Part shown: piece by piece, positions 11,910 through 13,497 of the stretch | Numbering within the stretch: the stretch's first letter is position 1 | Layout of the letters: each line of letters begins with the position of its first letter | From: Synergistaceae bacterium | Lineage (GTDB): Bacteria; Synergistota; Synergistia; Synergistales; Aminobacteriaceae | Direction: 5' to 3' | NCBI GenBank assembly: GCA_017447325.1 | Contig: JAFSNU010000027.1 | Span: forward strand, 1-13,497 | DNA length: 13,497 nt | The notes under the pieces: generated by a model | The model's database searches: none | Told to the model about the DNA's origin: nothing | Seen by the model: the letters and a program-made list of their open reading frames with translations, nothing else | Position numbers and translations under genes: made by a program

Positions 11910-13199
11910 TTAAAACTCTTGCTCGCTCTCTTGCTCAATAATTCTGCCCGCGCAGATCGTTATATACACGCTTAAATTTTTAAGCTCGTCAGGCTCAACT
12001 TTAAACGGATCTTTATTTAAAACAACTAAATCAGCGTCGCGCCATAACGCGATCTCGCCGCGCCGTTTCTCATTATTGCAGTTCCAAGCCGCGCTGTACG
12101 TGTAAGCTTCTATTGCTTCAGCCGCCGAAAGACATTCTAACGCATTATGAGTTTCCAGAGCTTCGCCGTCAAGCTCCTGTCGATTAACTGCGTAATAAAG
12201 TCCGTACATGGGATTTATATCAGCCTTTTTATTATCCCCGTACGAGTTCAAGCCCGCGCCCGAACCCGCGCAGAAAGTTATCCCGCTTCTTAACATCTCG
12301 CGCCAACGGCAGCCCGCGTCCGAACGCACGGCCATCTCCGGCTCTATAACAGCTCCGAGTCTCAAATCACGCATGCGTTTAAGCTGATTTAAATCCGCTG
12401 CTTTAGCATGAATTATTAAATGCCGCGTGTTTAAAGCTCTTGCATTAAAAGCATTTTCAAACGCGTCAAGGCACATGTTTAAAGCCGCCCCGCTGTCCGC
12501 CTGAGCTGCTATCTGCAAGCCGGCCAAGTGCGCCGTGTAAATTAATTTATTTATAACTTCAGGCTTAACTCCGTCGCACAAAATTTTTACCGGCCCGACG
12601 TGACAGAACGGCACTCCGTCTAAAGCGCTAAAGCCGGAATTTATAAAATCTAATAACTCTTCATGATTATTTATATTAATATAATTTCGAAGTCTAATCG
12701 GCATGTACTCGCTCGTGGCGACCTGGCTTGCAAAAAAATTCTGCATGTCGTTAAAATTATTATTAAAAACTAAAATATCATCAGTCCAAATCTCAGTCAC
12801 GCCTAAATTTGCCGCTTTCTTGCTATAGACTTTAAATAATTTAGCTAATAATTCATAATCAAGCCCGCTTAAATCTTCGAGGCCGACGCCCTCTTCGCTC
12901 AACGCCCATTTTAATAATCCCGCGTGAGCGTCGCAAAAGCCCGGCAGTACAGTCCTGCCGTCTAAGTCTATTACATTAAATTCATCATAGCTTAAATTCA
13001 GCTCGCTCATGTTCCCAAGCCATGAGATGCGTCCCGATTCAATCACAAGCGAATTTACAGTTCCCTTGGCCGTGTGAATATTAGCGTTCACAAGCGCAAG
13101 TTTTTTATTTAAATCAAAATTAAAATTATTATTAATATTAATATCAGCCTTTAAATCTTCAGAGCCTGAACTAACTATATTATTAAAAATTTCTTCCAT
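11910..13199 (-). CDS. YtcJ-type amidohydrolase-fold protein lacking several metal ligands
   Basis: 429 residues, shorter than typical YtcJ proteins (about 530). The fold is clear from an N-terminal beta-sandwich strand set (ALVNANIHTAKG, VIESGRISWLG, VIDLDGRTVLPGFCDAH), RHLIIHA (259-265), and the C-terminal RRGEIALWRDADLVVLNKDPF and ITICAGRIIE. Key residues are missing: the HxH motif reads H92-A-G94, the family HAIGD histidine is Gln233 (AAQADSG), and the late GSD aspartate is Gly314 (GSGAG). His260 and His264 remain. The first about 34 residues are an Asn-rich extension. ATG 13199 has AAGG ten nt upstream. Relatives hydrolyse amides or formamides; here activity is doubtful and a binding role or changed metal site is possible. 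The tail repeats GAGCAAGAG twice. Confidence 0.85.
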   Translation of the reverse strand: MEEIFNNIVSSGSEDLKADININNNFNFDLNKKLALVNANIHTAKGTVNSLVIESGRISWLGNMSELNLSYDEFNVIDLDGRTVLPGFCDAHAGLLKWALSEEGVGLEDLSGLDYELLAKLFKVYSKKAANLGVTEIWTDDILVFNNNFNDMQNFFASQVATSEYMPIRLRNYININNHEELLDFINSGFSALDGVPFCHVGPVKILCDGVKPEVINKLIYTAHLAGLQIAAQADSGAALNMCLDAFENAFNARALNTRHLIIHAKAADLNQLKRMRDLRLGAVIEPEMAVRSDAGCRWREMLRSGITFCAGSGAGLNSYGDNKKADINPMYGLYYAVNRQELDGEALETHNALECLSAAEAIEAYTYSAAWNCNNEKRRGEIALWRDADLVVLNKDPFKVEPDELKNLSVYITICAGRIIEQESEQEF

Positions 13200-13290
13200 T
13201 TAATAATAGCCTTCGCTTCCGTAAAATAATATTTTAATCATTTTTCAACAATAAATTAAATTCTTTGCATTGCAACGCGCAAAATAATAT

Positions 13291-13497
13291 TTATTTATAA
13301 CTTACAGCCGGACATCTGTTCCCTAATTTTTCACGCAGCCACTCCGCAGCGGGGTGATAATTTAATGCAATAAACGACGCAAGCTGCAAGTGCAGACACT
13401 TTGCATAAATTTTATTATTTAAATCCAAATAATTTATCCCGCCGACGCCGCCGCGCCGCAAGCTTCTATAAATTTCAGGCTTACAGCGCGATAAAAA
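13291..13497 (-). CDS. C-terminal fragment of an unrecognised protein, 5' end beyond window
   Basis: The minus strand is open from the right edge for 68 codons to TAA at 13293-13291. The fragment runs FLSRCKPEIYRSLRRGGVGG, then INYLDLNNKIYAKCLHLQLA, then SFIALNYHPAAEWLREKLGN and RCPAVSYK. It looks like real coding sequence (mixed composition, A-E-W-L-R-E-K helix, Gly-rich turn). The pattern A-A-x-W-L-x-E-K-x-G-x-x-x-P faintly recalls nitrogenase-component-like proteins, but this is too weak to name. It ends 91 nt before the amidohydrolase on the same strand. That gap contains an 11-bp palindrome (TTGCATTGCAA, 13265-13275) and a poor promoter candidate (TATTAT at 13231-13226). Confidence 0.7.
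   Translation of the reverse strand, partial: FLSRCKPEIYRSLRRGGVGGINYLDLNNKIYAKCLHLQLASFIALNYHPAAEWLREKLGNRCPAVSYK

Noticed and set aside
1126..13199. UGA read as tryptophan, given a UCA-anticodon tRNA copy and no UGA stops in the window
   Set aside because: All complete genes run uninterrupted with UGA counted as stop and use TGG for Trp. TAA preference is expected in AT-rich DNA. The tRNA copy is not foldable.

Overview
The window is AT-rich bacterial chromosome dominated by core translation and protein-export genes on the minus strand. TTA, AAT and AAA codons are frequent, every readable stop codon is TAA or TAG, and spacers are full of A/T palindromes. The gene set (Veg-like protein, lepA next to hemW, rpmG/secE/nusG/rplKAJL with tRNAs, CCA-encoding tRNAs, an L10-type leader) suggests a Firmicutes-like or Synergistota-like lineage. 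I cannot fix the phylum from the sequence alone.

Layout, read along the minus strand from right to left. A C-terminal fragment of an unrecognised protein enters at the right edge (13497-13291). It is followed by a YtcJ-type amidohydrolase that has lost several metal ligands (13199-11910), malQ amylomaltase (11754-10219) and a small Veg-like gene. On the plus strand is one exported protein with an OB-fold, six Sel1 repeats and an SH3b domain (8378-9817). It faces veg across a shared bidirectional terminator. Upstream of it lies about 760 bp without an intact gene: AT palindromes, a roughly 34-bp minisatellite, and what looks like the C-terminal remnant of a MetI-type methionine ABC permease.

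A strong promoter (TTGACA, 17 bp, TAAAAT; 7672-7644) drives the minus-strand translation cluster: tRNA-Thr(UGU), tRNA-Tyr(GUA), tRNA-Thr(GGU), rpmG, tRNA-Trp(CCA), a decayed tRNA-Trp copy, secE, nusG, rplK, rplA, rplJ, rplL. It carries two apparent autoregulatory RNA elements: an L1-type hairpin against the rplA Shine-Dalgarno, and an L10 leader coupled to a terminator before rplJ. The cluster ends in a strong terminator right after rplL, where rpoBC would usually follow. Next come a small membrane-anchored coiled-coil protein, lepA and hemW; hemW runs off the left edge.

Most of the window is housekeeping. The items most worth a second look are the mutually exclusive structures of the L10 leader, an in-frame 90-bp tandem duplication inside hemW, the decayed tRNA-Trp with a UCA anticodon, the metI remnant abutting a minisatellite, the amidohydrolase without its metal ligands, and the divergent NusG KOW domain.
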